Assembly (NCBI RefSeq): GCF_026240945.1
Contig: NZ_JAPFPY010000016.1
Coordinates: 39,742 to 103,741, forward strand
DNA length: 64,000 nt
Origin: Mycolicibacterium sp. J2
Lineage (GTDB): Bacteria > Actinomycetota > Actinomycetes > Mycobacteriales > Mycobacteriaceae
Reading direction: 5' to 3'
Under the pieces are notes generated by a model, which saw only the letters and a list, made by a program, of their open reading frames with translations, made no database searches and was not told the origin of the DNA. Of this stretch, positions 18,293 through 26,814 are shown in pieces. Position 1 is the stretch's first letter. Each line of letters starts with the position of its first letter. A program made the position numbers and the translations under genes.

Positions 18293-19725
18293 CACCACAC
18301 CGGCCTGCGCTGCAACGCGTCGAGAATTTCGCGACCGAGCAGGGTGACGTCACCGGCGCCCATGGTGACCACCACGTCACCGGGTGCGGCCAGCTGCGCC
18401 ACCCGGTCCGCGACCGCCGAGAAGTCCGGGACATAGTGCACAGGCGCACTGACGTGCTCGACGATGCTGCGCCCGCTGACGCCCGCGATCGGCTGCTCGC
18501 GGGCGGCGTACACGTCCAGCACGATCACCTCGTCGGCGGCGCTCAGCGCGGCACCGAACTCGCGCGCGAAAGTCTGTGTCCGCGAATACAGGTGGGGTTG
18601 GAACACCACGATGGCACGGCCCTTGGATTCCCGGGCCAGGGTGTGCACCGCCGACAGCGCGGCCGCCACCTTGGTCGGGTGGTGCGCGTAATCGTCGAAC
18701 ACCCGGACCCCGGCCGCCGTCCCGACCAGTTCGAAGCGCCGCCGCACTCCCTCGAACGCCGCGAGGGCTTCCAGCACGACATCCGGTTGGGCGCCGGCTT
18801 CGATCGCGGCCAGCAGTGCCGCCAGTGCGTTGAGTGCCATATGCCTGCCGGGCACCGCGAGGCGCATGGTGCGCGGGCTGGTCTCCCCCGCCAACCGCAC
18901 GGTGGCCACCGCGCTGGTCCCGTGCTGTTCCCAGTCCAGCAGTTCACCGGCCAACTCCGGCCGGTCGGCCGTGTCGCCTCGACTGCCATAGCGCAATACC
19001 CGGATCCCCAGCGCCGCAGTGCGTTCGGCGAAGGCGGCGGCACCCGGGTCATCGACGCAGACCACCACGGCTCCGCCCGGTTGCAGGCGCTCCATGAACG
19101 CGTCGAACACGTCGACATACGCCTGTTCGCTGCCGAAGAAATCCAGGTGGTCGGCTTCGATATTGGTCACCACCGCGATATCCGGTCGGTACTCGACCAG
19201 CGACCCGTCGCTCTCGTCGGCCTCGGCGACGAAGTAGGGGCCGCTGCCGTGATGAGCGTTGGTGCCCGCGGCGCCCAACTCACCCCCGACCGCGAACGAC
19301 GGATCGAATCCGCTGTGCTGCAGCGCGACGATGAGCATCGACGTGGTGGTGGTCTTGCCGGCCGTGCCGGTGACCATCAGCGTCTTGTCGCCGGCCATCA
19401 GCTTGGCCAACACCACCGGGCGCAGGATGATCGGGATACCCCGGCGGCGAGCTTCCACCAGTTCGGGATTGGTCTTCGGGATGGCCGCATGCGTGGTCAC
19501 CACCGCGGTGGGCCCGCCCTCGAGCATGTCCAGGGCCGCCGCGTCGTGACCGATCCGGATCTCGGCGCCGCGGGCGCGCAGGGCCGCGACACCCCGCGAT
19601 TCCTTGGCGTCCGACCCCGACACCTGGCCACCGCGGTCCAGCAGGATCCTGGCGATCCCGGACATCCCGGCGCCGCCGATGCCGACCATGTGCACCCGGG
19701 CCAACTCGGGCGGGAGATCTTTCAT
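18292..19725 (-). CDS. murC: UDP-N-acetylmuramate-L-alanine ligase MurC
   Basis: 477 residues. Adds L-Ala to UDP-MurNAc. Domain 1 begins VHMVGIGGAGMSGIARILL; the ATP-binding loop is TGTAGKTTTTS (P-loop G120-T127); EADESDGSL and NIEADHLDFF follow, then the C-terminal VFDDYAHHPTKV and FQPHLYSRT. Most MurC proteins have GTHGKT, whereas here residue 122 is Ala (codon GCC read directly). All other key motifs are present, so I expect an active enzyme. The start overlaps the murG stop by 4 bp. Confidence 0.95.
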   Translation of the reverse strand: MKDLPPELARVHMVGIGGAGMSGIARILLDRGGQVSGSDAKESRGVAALRARGAEIRIGHDAAALDMLEGGPTAVVTTHAAIPKTNPELVEARRRGIPIILRPVVLAKLMAGDKTLMVTGTAGKTTTTSMLIVALQHSGFDPSFAVGGELGAAGTNAHHGSGPYFVAEADESDGSLVEYRPDIAVVTNIEADHLDFFGSEQAYVDVFDAFMERLQPGGAVVVCVDDPGAAAFAERTAALGIRVLRYGSRGDTADRPELAGELLDWEQHGTSAVATVRLAGETSPRTMRLAVPGRHMALNALAALLAAIEAGAQPDVVLEALAAFEGVRRRFELVGTAAGVRVFDDYAHHPTKVAAALSAVHTLARESKGRAIVVFQPHLYSRTQTFAREFGAALSAADEVIVLDVYAAREQPIAGVSGRSIVEHVSAPVHYVPDFSAVADRVAQLAAPGDVVVTMGAGDVTLLGREILDALQRRPVW

Positions 19726-20855
19726 CGCACGCTCTTTCGACCAGCGCGACCCTGCCGGGCCACTTCCAGCGCCACCTCGGCCACGCTTCGGGCGGCATCG
19801 CGATGCCCGGCCAACGCCGCGGCGGAGGTCATCCGGCCGAGCCGCTCGGCATCGGTGAGCAGCGGGACGACCTGGTCGGCGATGAATCCACCGGACAGGT
19901 CGGCGTCGTCGACGAGCAGGCCGCCACCGGCCGACACCACGGGTAGCGCGTTGAGGCGCTGCTCACCATTGCCGATGGGCAGCGGGACGTAGACCGCGGG
20001 CAGCCCGACCGCGGTGACCTCGGCCACCGTCATCGCACCGGACCGGCAGATCGCCAGATCGGCGGCGGCATACGCCAAGTCCATCCGGTCCAGATACGGC
20101 ACGGCGACATACCGGCCGGTCCCACTCAGCTCGGGCAGGTCGACGGTGTTCTTCGGGCCGTGTGCGTGCAGCACCGAAATACCCTTGCCGACAAGCTCTC
20201 TGGCCGCCGCGACGACGGCGCGGTTGATCGACTGCGCCCCCTGGGAGCCACCGAAGACCAGCAACACCACCGCATCGTCGTCGAATCCGAAGGTGGCGCG
20301 GGCCTGCGCACGCAGCGCCGCGCGGTCCAGGGCGGTGATGCTCGCCCGCACCGGCACCCCGACCACCTCGACGTGACGCAAGCCGGGCTCGGGGACCGCG
20401 GCGAGCACCCGCCGAGCCGACCGGGCGCCGACCCGGTTGGCCAGGCCGGCGCTGGCGTTCGCCTCGTGGATGACCACCGGCACCCGGCCGCGGCGCAGCC
20501 CGGGGCGAGCCGCCAGGTACGCCGGCAGTGCGACGTACCCGCCGAACCCGATGACGACATCGGCGGCGGTCTCGTCGAAGACCGCCCGGGTCTGCCGGAT
20601 GGCGGTGCGCACCCGCCACGGCAACCGAACCAAGTCTCCCGACGGTTTGCGCGGTAAGGGCACCGGCGTGATCAGCCGTAGGTCATAGCCGCGTTCGGGC
20701 ACCAGCCGCGTCTCCAGACCGCGGGCCGTGCCCAGCGCGGTGATCCGGACGTCGGGCTCCAGTTCGGTGAGGGCATCGGCGACGGCCATCGCGGGTTCCA
20801 CATGCCCCGCCGTCCCGCCCCCGGCGAGAACGACCGATATCCCCGAACTGCTCAC
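19722..20855 (-). CDS. murG: MurG, lipid II-forming N-acetylglucosaminyltransferase
   Basis: 377 residues from a GTG that overlaps the ftsW stop. Transfers GlcNAc from UDP-GlcNAc to lipid I at the inner membrane face. Motifs: AGGGTAGHVEPAMAVADAL (11-29), IHEANASAGLANR, VFGGSQGAQSINR, and CRSGAMTVAEVTAVGLPAVYV for the UDP-GlcNAc site. Ends RQGRAGRKSVR, a basic tail. Length and motifs are normal. Confidence 0.97.
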   Translation of the reverse strand: MSSSGISVVLAGGGTAGHVEPAMAVADALTELEPDVRITALGTARGLETRLVPERGYDLRLITPVPLPRKPSGDLVRLPWRVRTAIRQTRAVFDETAADVVIGFGGYVALPAYLAARPGLRRGRVPVVIHEANASAGLANRVGARSARRVLAAVPEPGLRHVEVVGVPVRASITALDRAALRAQARATFGFDDDAVVLLVFGGSQGAQSINRAVVAAARELVGKGISVLHAHGPKNTVDLPELSGTGRYVAVPYLDRMDLAYAAADLAICRSGAMTVAEVTAVGLPAVYVPLPIGNGEQRLNALPVVSAGGGLLVDDADLSGGFIADQVVPLLTDAERLGRMTSAAALAGHRDAARSVAEVALEVARQGRAGRKSVR

Positions 20856-22438
20856 CCGTAACGCTGACCTTCCAATGCGCGGGCGCGGCGGCCCTGCTGA
20901 CGTTGTCCACCGGCGCCGGCACGGCCGGACGTGGCCGGCTGGCCGGAGCGCTGGCCGCCTCCATGATGCCTTGCGCGTCGGCTCGCCCTGTCGGCCGGAT
21001 GCTCGGTTTTACGCCCAGAGCCGATGGCCGCTTTGGCCGGCGCCTTGGGCGCGGCCTTCTGCGGTTTGCGGGCCGGCTTGTCGGCCTTGGCCCGCATCCG
21101 GTCCTTGGCGATATCGATGCGGGGCGGAACGTAGGGCTCCGGCAGCGGCAGGCGCAGTATCCGGTTGACCCTGTCGTCGCGGCCGGCCCGCAGCGCGGCC
21201 ACCGCCTCGGGTTCGTGCCGTGCCGCGTTGGTGATCACGCCGAGAATGAAAAGCGTTGTGGCCGTCGATGTTCCACCGGCAGAGATGAGCGGCAACTGCA
21301 GGCCGGTGACCGGCAGCAAGCCGATCACGTAGCCGACGTTGATGAACGCCTGCCCCAGCACCCACAGCGTCACGGTCGCGGTCAACAGCCGCAGGAACGG
21401 ATCGGCCGACCGACGGGCGATCCGCATGCCGGTGTAGGCGAACAGCCCGAACAGGCACAGCAGTCCGGCGGCGCCGATATAGCCGAGTTCCTCCCCGATG
21501 ATGGCGAAGATGAAGTCGTTGTGCGCGTTCGGCAGATAGTTCCACTTGGCCGTCCCCTGCCCGAGGCCGTCACCGAACACGCCGCCGTTGGCCAGGGCGT
21601 AGCGGGCCTGGCGCGACTGGTAACCCGATCCCATGGCGTCGGCGCCCGGATTCAGCCAGGACTGCACCCGGTCGGAGCGGTAGCCGCGAGACATCGCCAG
21701 GACGGCGGCAGCGACCACGGCCGCGGCCAGTGAGCTGACGAAGACCCGTAGCGGCAGGCCGGCGTACCAGAGCAGGCCGAGCAGGATGATCGCCAGCGAC
21801 ACCGTCTGCCCGAGGTCGGGCTGCAGCACGATGAGGGTGGCCGCGAGCAGCGCGGCAGGCACCAGCGGCACGAGCATCTCGCGCAGCGAGGCCTGCTCCA
21901 TGCGCCGGCTCGCCAGCAGATGCGCACCCCAGATGGCGAAGGCGATCTTGCACAGCTCCGAGGGCTGCATGGAGAAACCGGCGACCACGAACCAGCCGCG
22001 CGAACCGTTGGAGTAGGTGCCGATGCCGGGGACCAGCACCAGCGCGATCAGGAAGACGGTGAAGGCGAAGGCCGGCAGCGCCAGCCGGCGCATCAGAGCC
22101 ACCCGCATCCGCAAGGCGATGTAGAAGGCCACCAGGCCGACGCAGGTCCACAGCACCTGCTTGCCGAAGATGGTCCACGGCGAACCACCCTCGTCGTAGG
22201 AGTGCACCCCCGAGGCAGACAGCACCATGGTCAGGCCGAGGGTGATCAGCAGCCCGGTGACCGCGATGATCAGGTGGAACGACGTCATCGGCCGGCCCAG
22301 CCACATCCCGAACCGGGTCCGCGGCTCGCCCTTGACGGGCGTTTCTTTCGCGTCTTTCGCGGTGTCGGCGGGCTCCGGGCTCACGCTCTCGCCGGTTTTG
22401 CTGGAACGCCGCAGCCGTGACCGCACCGCGGTCAGCAA
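20852..22438 (-). CDS. ftsW: Septal peptidoglycan polymerase FtsW (SEDS family)
   Basis: 528 residues from a TTG at 22438 (LLTAVRSRLRRSS), with GGAGG 5 nt upstream; a TTG at 22462 is a weaker choice. Ten membrane segments lie between ~55 and ~410, with SEDS hallmarks GSRGWFVVAGFSMQPSELCK, NAHNDFIFAIIGEELGYIGA and GLLPVTGLQLPLISAGGTST. A long basic Ala/Lys/Arg tail ends RARALEGQRYG. FtsW polymerises lipid II with PbpB. Normally preceded by murD; here the upstream ~220 bp holds no gene, so ftsW needs read-through from mraY or a promoter in that gap. Confidence 0.95.
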   Translation of the reverse strand: MLTAVRSRLRRSSKTGESVSPEPADTAKDAKETPVKGEPRTRFGMWLGRPMTSFHLIIAVTGLLITLGLTMVLSASGVHSYDEGGSPWTIFGKQVLWTCVGLVAFYIALRMRVALMRRLALPAFAFTVFLIALVLVPGIGTYSNGSRGWFVVAGFSMQPSELCKIAFAIWGAHLLASRRMEQASLREMLVPLVPAALLAATLIVLQPDLGQTVSLAIILLGLLWYAGLPLRVFVSSLAAAVVAAAVLAMSRGYRSDRVQSWLNPGADAMGSGYQSRQARYALANGGVFGDGLGQGTAKWNYLPNAHNDFIFAIIGEELGYIGAAGLLCLFGLFAYTGMRIARRSADPFLRLLTATVTLWVLGQAFINVGYVIGLLPVTGLQLPLISAGGTSTATTLFILGVITNAARHEPEAVAALRAGRDDRVNRILRLPLPEPYVPPRIDIAKDRMRAKADKPARKPQKAAPKAPAKAAIGSGRKTEHPADRASRRARHHGGGQRSGQPATSGRAGAGGQRQQGRRARALEGQRYG

Positions 22439-22658
22439 GCCGGCCTCCGGCAATTCACACAAGTCACAGGTGTAACACCCGCCCCACTAGTCCCCTGCAC
22501 CCCAGGATCTTCCCCCGGGCCGCCCTGCCGGACGGGGACATCGGTGGCGTGTCGCGATAACGATCGGGCAGCAAACGCCCTGAAATCCCGCGGCGCCCAA
22601 GCGCCGACTCGACCTGATGCGCGGCGCCTAAGCGCCGACTCGACCTGATGCGCGGCGC
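22439..22658. other. Gap where murD is expected; no gene seen
   Basis: 220 bp between ftsW and mraY. No frame gives a MurD-like segment: no GTNGKT P-loop, no conserved C-terminal ASFDQF-like end. The mraY side is filled by a 31-bp tandem repeat (22590-22670). The ftsW side carries GC-rich unique sequence. On the minus strand the ftsW RBS GGAGG lies just before its TTG. A short, decayed remnant of murD cannot be ruled out by eye. Confidence 0.7.
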
Positions 22659-22670
22659 CTAAGCGCCGAC
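22590..22670. repeat. 31-bp tandem repeat, 2.6 copies, including the 3' end of mraY
   Basis: Copies at 22590-22620, 22621-22651 and a 19-bp partial at 22652-22670. Copies 1 and 2 differ at one base (CCCAA/CCTAA). Each contains the hairpin-forming GGCGCCTAAGCGCC. The third copy covers the last codons and TAG stop of mraY (22659-22661), so the last 19 bp of this end were duplicated downstream. It sits exactly where murD should start. Confidence 0.9.
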
Positions 22671-23738
22671 GGCACTCAGCCATTCGCCGTAGAACAGCGC
22701 CACACCCAGTCCGCACGAGATCGCGGTGAGCAGCCAGAACCGGATGATCACCGTGGTTTCCGCCCAGCCCACCAGCTCGAAATGGTGGTGGAACGGCGCC
22801 ATCCGGAAGACCCGGCGGCCCGTCGTGCGGAACGCCAGGATCTGCACGACCACCGAGGTGACCTCGGCCACGAACAGCGCGCCCAACACCACCGCCAGCA
22901 TCTCGGTGCGGCTGGTCACCGACAAGCCCGCGATGATGCCGCCCAGCGCCAGCGAACCGGTGTCACCCATGAAGATTTTGGCCGGTGCGGCATTCCACCA
23001 CAGGAATCCGACACATGCCCCGGCGGTGGCGGCGGCCACCAACGCCAGATCCAGCGGATCACGCACGTTGTAACAACCGAGTCCGGGACTGGTGGCGCAG
23101 GCGTTGCGGTACTGCCAGAACGTGATCAAGACATACGCGGCGCTGACCATCGCCATGGCGCCGGCGGCCAGCCCGTCGAGGCCATCGGTGAAGTTCACCG
23201 CGTTCGACCAGGCGCTGACGAGCACCACGACGAACACCACGAACACCAGCGGCGCCAGCGTCACGGTCGCGATCTCCCGGACATAGGACAACCCGGCACT
23301 GCCAGGGGTCAGCCCGTCGCCGTTGCGGAAATGCAGCACCAGCGCGCCGAACAGGATGGCCGCGCCCAGTTGGCCGACCGTCTTGGCGGTCTTGTTCAGG
23401 CCCAGGTTGCGGGAGCGACGGATCTTGATCAGGTCGTCGACGAAGCCGACCACGCCCAGCGCGGTCGCCAGACCCAGCACCAGCAGCCCGGACGCCGACG
23501 GCCCCTCACCGCCGAAGGCCAGTCCCACCAGGTGGGTGCCCAGATACCCGGCCCAGATGCCCGCGACGATGGCGACGCCGCCCATCGACGGCGTGCCGCG
23601 CTTCTTGTGGTGACTGGCCGGGCCGTCCTCACGGATCTCGTGGCCGAACCCGCGCCGGGTGAACAAGCGGATCAGGGCTGGGGTCAGCATGATCGACACC
23701 GCGAGGGCGATGGCGACCGCGATCAGGATCTGTTTCAT
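22659..23738 (-). CDS. mraY: Phospho-MurNAc-pentapeptide transferase MraY (MurX)
   Basis: 359 residues with about ten membrane helices. Makes lipid I from UDP-MurNAc-pentapeptide and decaprenyl phosphate. Signatures: GFGHEIREDGPASHHKKRGT, the Asp motif GFVDDLIKIRRSRNLGLN, NAVNFTDGLDGLAAG, AAPAKIFMGDTGSLALGG and MAPFHHHFELVGW. The ATG overlaps the murF stop by 4 bp. Its stop codon lies within the tandem repeat. Confidence 0.97.
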   Translation of the reverse strand: MKQILIAVAIALAVSIMLTPALIRLFTRRGFGHEIREDGPASHHKKRGTPSMGGVAIVAGIWAGYLGTHLVGLAFGGEGPSASGLLVLGLATALGVVGFVDDLIKIRRSRNLGLNKTAKTVGQLGAAILFGALVLHFRNGDGLTPGSAGLSYVREIATVTLAPLVFVVFVVVLVSAWSNAVNFTDGLDGLAAGAMAMVSAAYVLITFWQYRNACATSPGLGCYNVRDPLDLALVAAATAGACVGFLWWNAAPAKIFMGDTGSLALGGIIAGLSVTSRTEMLAVVLGALFVAEVTSVVVQILAFRTTGRRVFRMAPFHHHFELVGWAETTVIIRFWLLTAISCGLGVALFYGEWLSAVGA

Positions 23739-25249
23739 GCTTCGGGCCTGGTACCCGTGTCGCCACGCTGCTGCCCATCGGCAGCCAGGGCGTCCGCCAG
23801 CGCGCCCAGCCCCGCCGAGTTGGAAGCCTTCACCAGCACCACATCACCGTCGGCGAGTTCGGCGCGCAGCAACTCCAGCGCGGCGTCGGCGTCGGGAACC
23901 AGGACGGACTCACTGCCCCACGACCCCTCCATCACCGCCCCCTGGTGCATCGCACGCATCGTTCTCCCTGCTCCGACAACAATCAGTCGAGAGACATCTA
24001 AGCGCACCACCAGCCGACCGATGCGATCGTGTTCGGTTATCGCGTCATCCCCCAGCTCGGCCATCTCGCCGAGCACCGCCCAGCTGCGCCTGCGCTCACT
24101 CGCCGAACGCGCCATCCAGGCCAGCGCCTTGAGCCCCGCCGCCATCGAATCCGGGTTGGCGTTGTAGGCGTCGTTGATGACCGTGACCCCGTCGGCCCGC
24201 GTGCTCACCTGCATCCGCCGCGCCGACACCGGGGCGGCCCCGGCCAGGGCGTCGGCCACCTGCGCCAGGGTGGCGCCGCATTCGAGCGCCACGGCCGCCG
24301 CCGCGAGCGCGTTGGACACCTGGTGCTCGCCGTGCACGGCGAGCGCGATATCGACCTCTTGACCGCCGGCATGCAGGGTGAACCGTGGCCTGGCCACCTC
24401 GTCCAGGGTCACCGGGCCGGCCCAGACATCGGCGCCGGCGGCCCGTGACACCCGGACCACCCGCGCGGCGGTGACGTCGGCCATCGCCGCCACCGCAGGA
24501 TCGTCGGAGTTGAGGACCACCACTCCGGACGCCGGAACCGATTGCGGCAGTTCCGATTTGGTCGCGGCGATGACCTCGCGCGAACCGAACTCGCCCAGAT
24601 GCGCGGTACCCACGTTGAGCACGACACCGATCGACGGCGTCGCAATCGCGGCCAGCGCGGCGATATTGCCGGGATGACGCGCCGACATCTCCAGGATGAG
24701 GAAGTCGGTATCGGTGGTGGCGCGCAGCACCGTCCAGGGATGCCCCAACTCGTTGTTGAACGAGCCCGGCGGGGCGATCACCTGCCCCAGCGGGGCCAGC
24801 ACCGCGGCGAGCAGATCCTTGGTCGAGGTCTTGCCCGACGACCCGGTCACCCCGATGATCCGCAGCTTGCCGGCGGTCAGCTCGGCGGCCACCGCGGCGG
24901 CCAGCCGGCCCAGCGCGGCCAGCACCGCCGCACCCGACCCGTCGGCGTCATGTTCCAGTGCTCCCGAGGAGCTGTCCGGGTTCTCGGCGGGCGGCACCAC
25001 GATGGCCGGCACCCCGACCGGCCGGGCGGCCAGCACCGCCACCGCACCGGCAGCCACCGCCGCCGGCGCGAAATCATGACCGTCGGTGCGCGCGCCGGGC
25101 AGCGCCAGGAACAATCCCCCGTCGGCCACCGCCCGGGAATCGAACTCGACGGTCCCGGTGACCCAGGTCTGCTCGGCATCGGCGCGGCTGATGCCGGACA
25201 GCTCGCCGCCGACGATATCGGCGATCTGCGCCACGGTCAGCGGGATCAT
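23735..25249 (-). CDS. murF: UDP-MurNAc-tripeptide-D-Ala-D-Ala ligase MurF
   Basis: 504 residues. Adds D-Ala-D-Ala to complete the pentapeptide. The P-loop TGSSGKTSTKD lies at 135-145; other Mur ligase motifs are PPGSFNNELGHPWTVL, LEMSARHPGNIAALA and VINDAYNANPDSMAAGLKAL. Overlaps murE and mraY by 4 bp at each end, so it is translationally coupled within the mur run. Confidence 0.96.
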   Translation of the reverse strand: MIPLTVAQIADIVGGELSGISRADAEQTWVTGTVEFDSRAVADGGLFLALPGARTDGHDFAPAAVAAGAVAVLAARPVGVPAIVVPPAENPDSSSGALEHDADGSGAAVLAALGRLAAAVAAELTAGKLRIIGVTGSSGKTSTKDLLAAVLAPLGQVIAPPGSFNNELGHPWTVLRATTDTDFLILEMSARHPGNIAALAAIATPSIGVVLNVGTAHLGEFGSREVIAATKSELPQSVPASGVVVLNSDDPAVAAMADVTAARVVRVSRAAGADVWAGPVTLDEVARPRFTLHAGGQEVDIALAVHGEHQVSNALAAAAVALECGATLAQVADALAGAAPVSARRMQVSTRADGVTVINDAYNANPDSMAAGLKALAWMARSASERRRSWAVLGEMAELGDDAITEHDRIGRLVVRLDVSRLIVVGAGRTMRAMHQGAVMEGSWGSESVLVPDADAALELLRAELADGDVVLVKASNSAGLGALADALAADGQQRGDTGTRPEA

Positions 25250-26760
25250 GCGTCCTGCCTCAGCTTCTCCAGCGCGGCCGCCAATTCCTCGCGGTCGTCG
25301 AACGGACGGGTGTGCCCTGCGGCGGTCTGGCCCGACTCATGCCCCTTGCCCGCGATCAGCACGATGTCACCGGGACGGGCCCAGGCCACCGCATGGTCGA
25401 TGGCGGCCCGCCGGTCACCGATCTCCACCACCTCGGCGGGCAACCCGACCGTTCCGACGAGCACGGCCGACCGGATGGCGGCCGGATCCTCGTCGCGCGG
25501 GTTGTCGTCGGTGACGACCACCAGGTCGGCCAGTTCGGCGGCCACCCGCCCCATCGGCTCGCGCTTACCGGGATCACGGTTGCCGCCGGCGCCGAACACC
25601 ACCGCCAGCCGACCCGCCGTCTGCGGCCGCAGCGTCTGCAGCACCGCCTCCAGCGCGCCTGGCTTGTGGGCGTAGTCGACCAGCGCCAGGAAATCCTGGC
25701 CGCGGTCGATCGCCTGCATCCGGCCCGGTACCGCGGCGGCGCGCAGACCGGGGGCGCTCTGCTCCGGGGACACCCCGACAGCGTCGAGCAGCGCCAGCGC
25801 CAACACGGCGTTGGCCACGTTGTAGCGGCCGGGCAGCCCGATGCGCAGCCGGTGGTGCACACCCGCCGGGTCGACGGCGACGAACTCCTGCGCGCCCTGG
25901 CCGATCGACTGCACGTCCTCGATGCGCCAGTCGGCCTCGACGCCGGTGATCCCGACCCGTACCGGGTCCACCGAGCGGGCGGCGATCTCCCGGCCCCACT
26001 CGTCGTCGACGCACACGACCGCGCGGGCGGCGTGGGTGGGTGAGTTCGGCTCGAACAAGCGGGCCTTGGCGTTCAGGTAGTCGGCCATGGTCGGGTGGAA
26101 GTCCAGGTGATCACGGGACAGGTTGGTGAAACCGCCCACCTCGAACACCACGCCGTCCACGCGGCCCTGGGCCAGCGCGTGGCTGGACACCTCCATGACG
26201 ACGGTGTCGACGCCCTGCTCGAGCATGAGGGCGAACAACGCCTGGAGGTCGGGCGCTTCTGGGGTGGTCAGGCTGCTCGGCTGATCCCGCCCGTCGATCC
26301 GGATGCCGACGGTGCCGATCAGCCCGGCCACCCGCCCGGCGGCGCGCAGCCCGGCCTCCACCAGGAAGGTGGTGGTGGTCTTGCCGGAGGTGCCGGTGAT
26401 GCCGATGACCCGCAGCTTGCGGGTGGGATCGCCGTACACGGCGGCGGCCACCTCCCCGAGCACGCCGCGTGGGTGCGGATGCACCAGCACGTCGGCGGTA
26501 TGACCGTCGGGCAGCAAGGCCAGCCCGGCCGGGTCGGTGAGAATCGCCACCGCGCCGGCGGCGATCGCGTCGGCGGCATGCCGGGCGCCGTGCACCCGGG
26601 AACCGGGCAGGGCGGCGAACAGGTCACCCGGCATGACGTCCTGGCTGCGCAGGGTGACACCGGTGACCCGGGTTCCTGCGGCGTGCGCGCCGCCGGCGCC
26701 GATGCGCGCGGCCAGCGTTGCGAGCAGTTCGCCGGTGGGATGCGAGGGACGCAGTTTCAT
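25246..26760 (-). CDS. murE: UDP-MurNAc-L-Ala-D-Glu:meso-DAP ligase MurE
   Basis: 504 residues. The ATP loop TGTSGKTTTTF lies at 122-132, MEVSSHALAQGRVDG and NLSRDHLDFH in the central domain, and DNPRDEDP at 419-426. The DNPR motif marks meso-diaminopimelate specificity, as expected for mycobacterial peptidoglycan. It follows pbpB with only a 54-bp gap. Confidence 0.97.
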   Translation of the reverse strand: MKLRPSHPTGELLATLAARIGAGGAHAAGTRVTGVTLRSQDVMPGDLFAALPGSRVHGARHAADAIAAGAVAILTDPAGLALLPDGHTADVLVHPHPRGVLGEVAAAVYGDPTRKLRVIGITGTSGKTTTTFLVEAGLRAAGRVAGLIGTVGIRIDGRDQPSSLTTPEAPDLQALFALMLEQGVDTVVMEVSSHALAQGRVDGVVFEVGGFTNLSRDHLDFHPTMADYLNAKARLFEPNSPTHAARAVVCVDDEWGREIAARSVDPVRVGITGVEADWRIEDVQSIGQGAQEFVAVDPAGVHHRLRIGLPGRYNVANAVLALALLDAVGVSPEQSAPGLRAAAVPGRMQAIDRGQDFLALVDYAHKPGALEAVLQTLRPQTAGRLAVVFGAGGNRDPGKREPMGRVAAELADLVVVTDDNPRDEDPAAIRSAVLVGTVGLPAEVVEIGDRRAAIDHAVAWARPGDIVLIAGKGHESGQTAAGHTRPFDDREELAAALEKLRQDA

Positions 26761-26814
26761 GGCCTTGCCACAGTACCGGTCGGGTTCATCACCGGCGGTA
26801 GGCGTGAGCCGCGC

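Noticed and set aside
22463..22589. Remnant of murD in the gap
   Set aside because: Translations of the minus strand show stops and no MurD motif; too short to prove or disprove a decayed fragment.
26761..26814. Missing Rv2159c-Rv2162c region between murE and pbpB
   Set aside because: A short 54-bp gap here is, as I recall, normal for fast-growing mycobacteria; the extra genes are a feature of the M. tuberculosis group.
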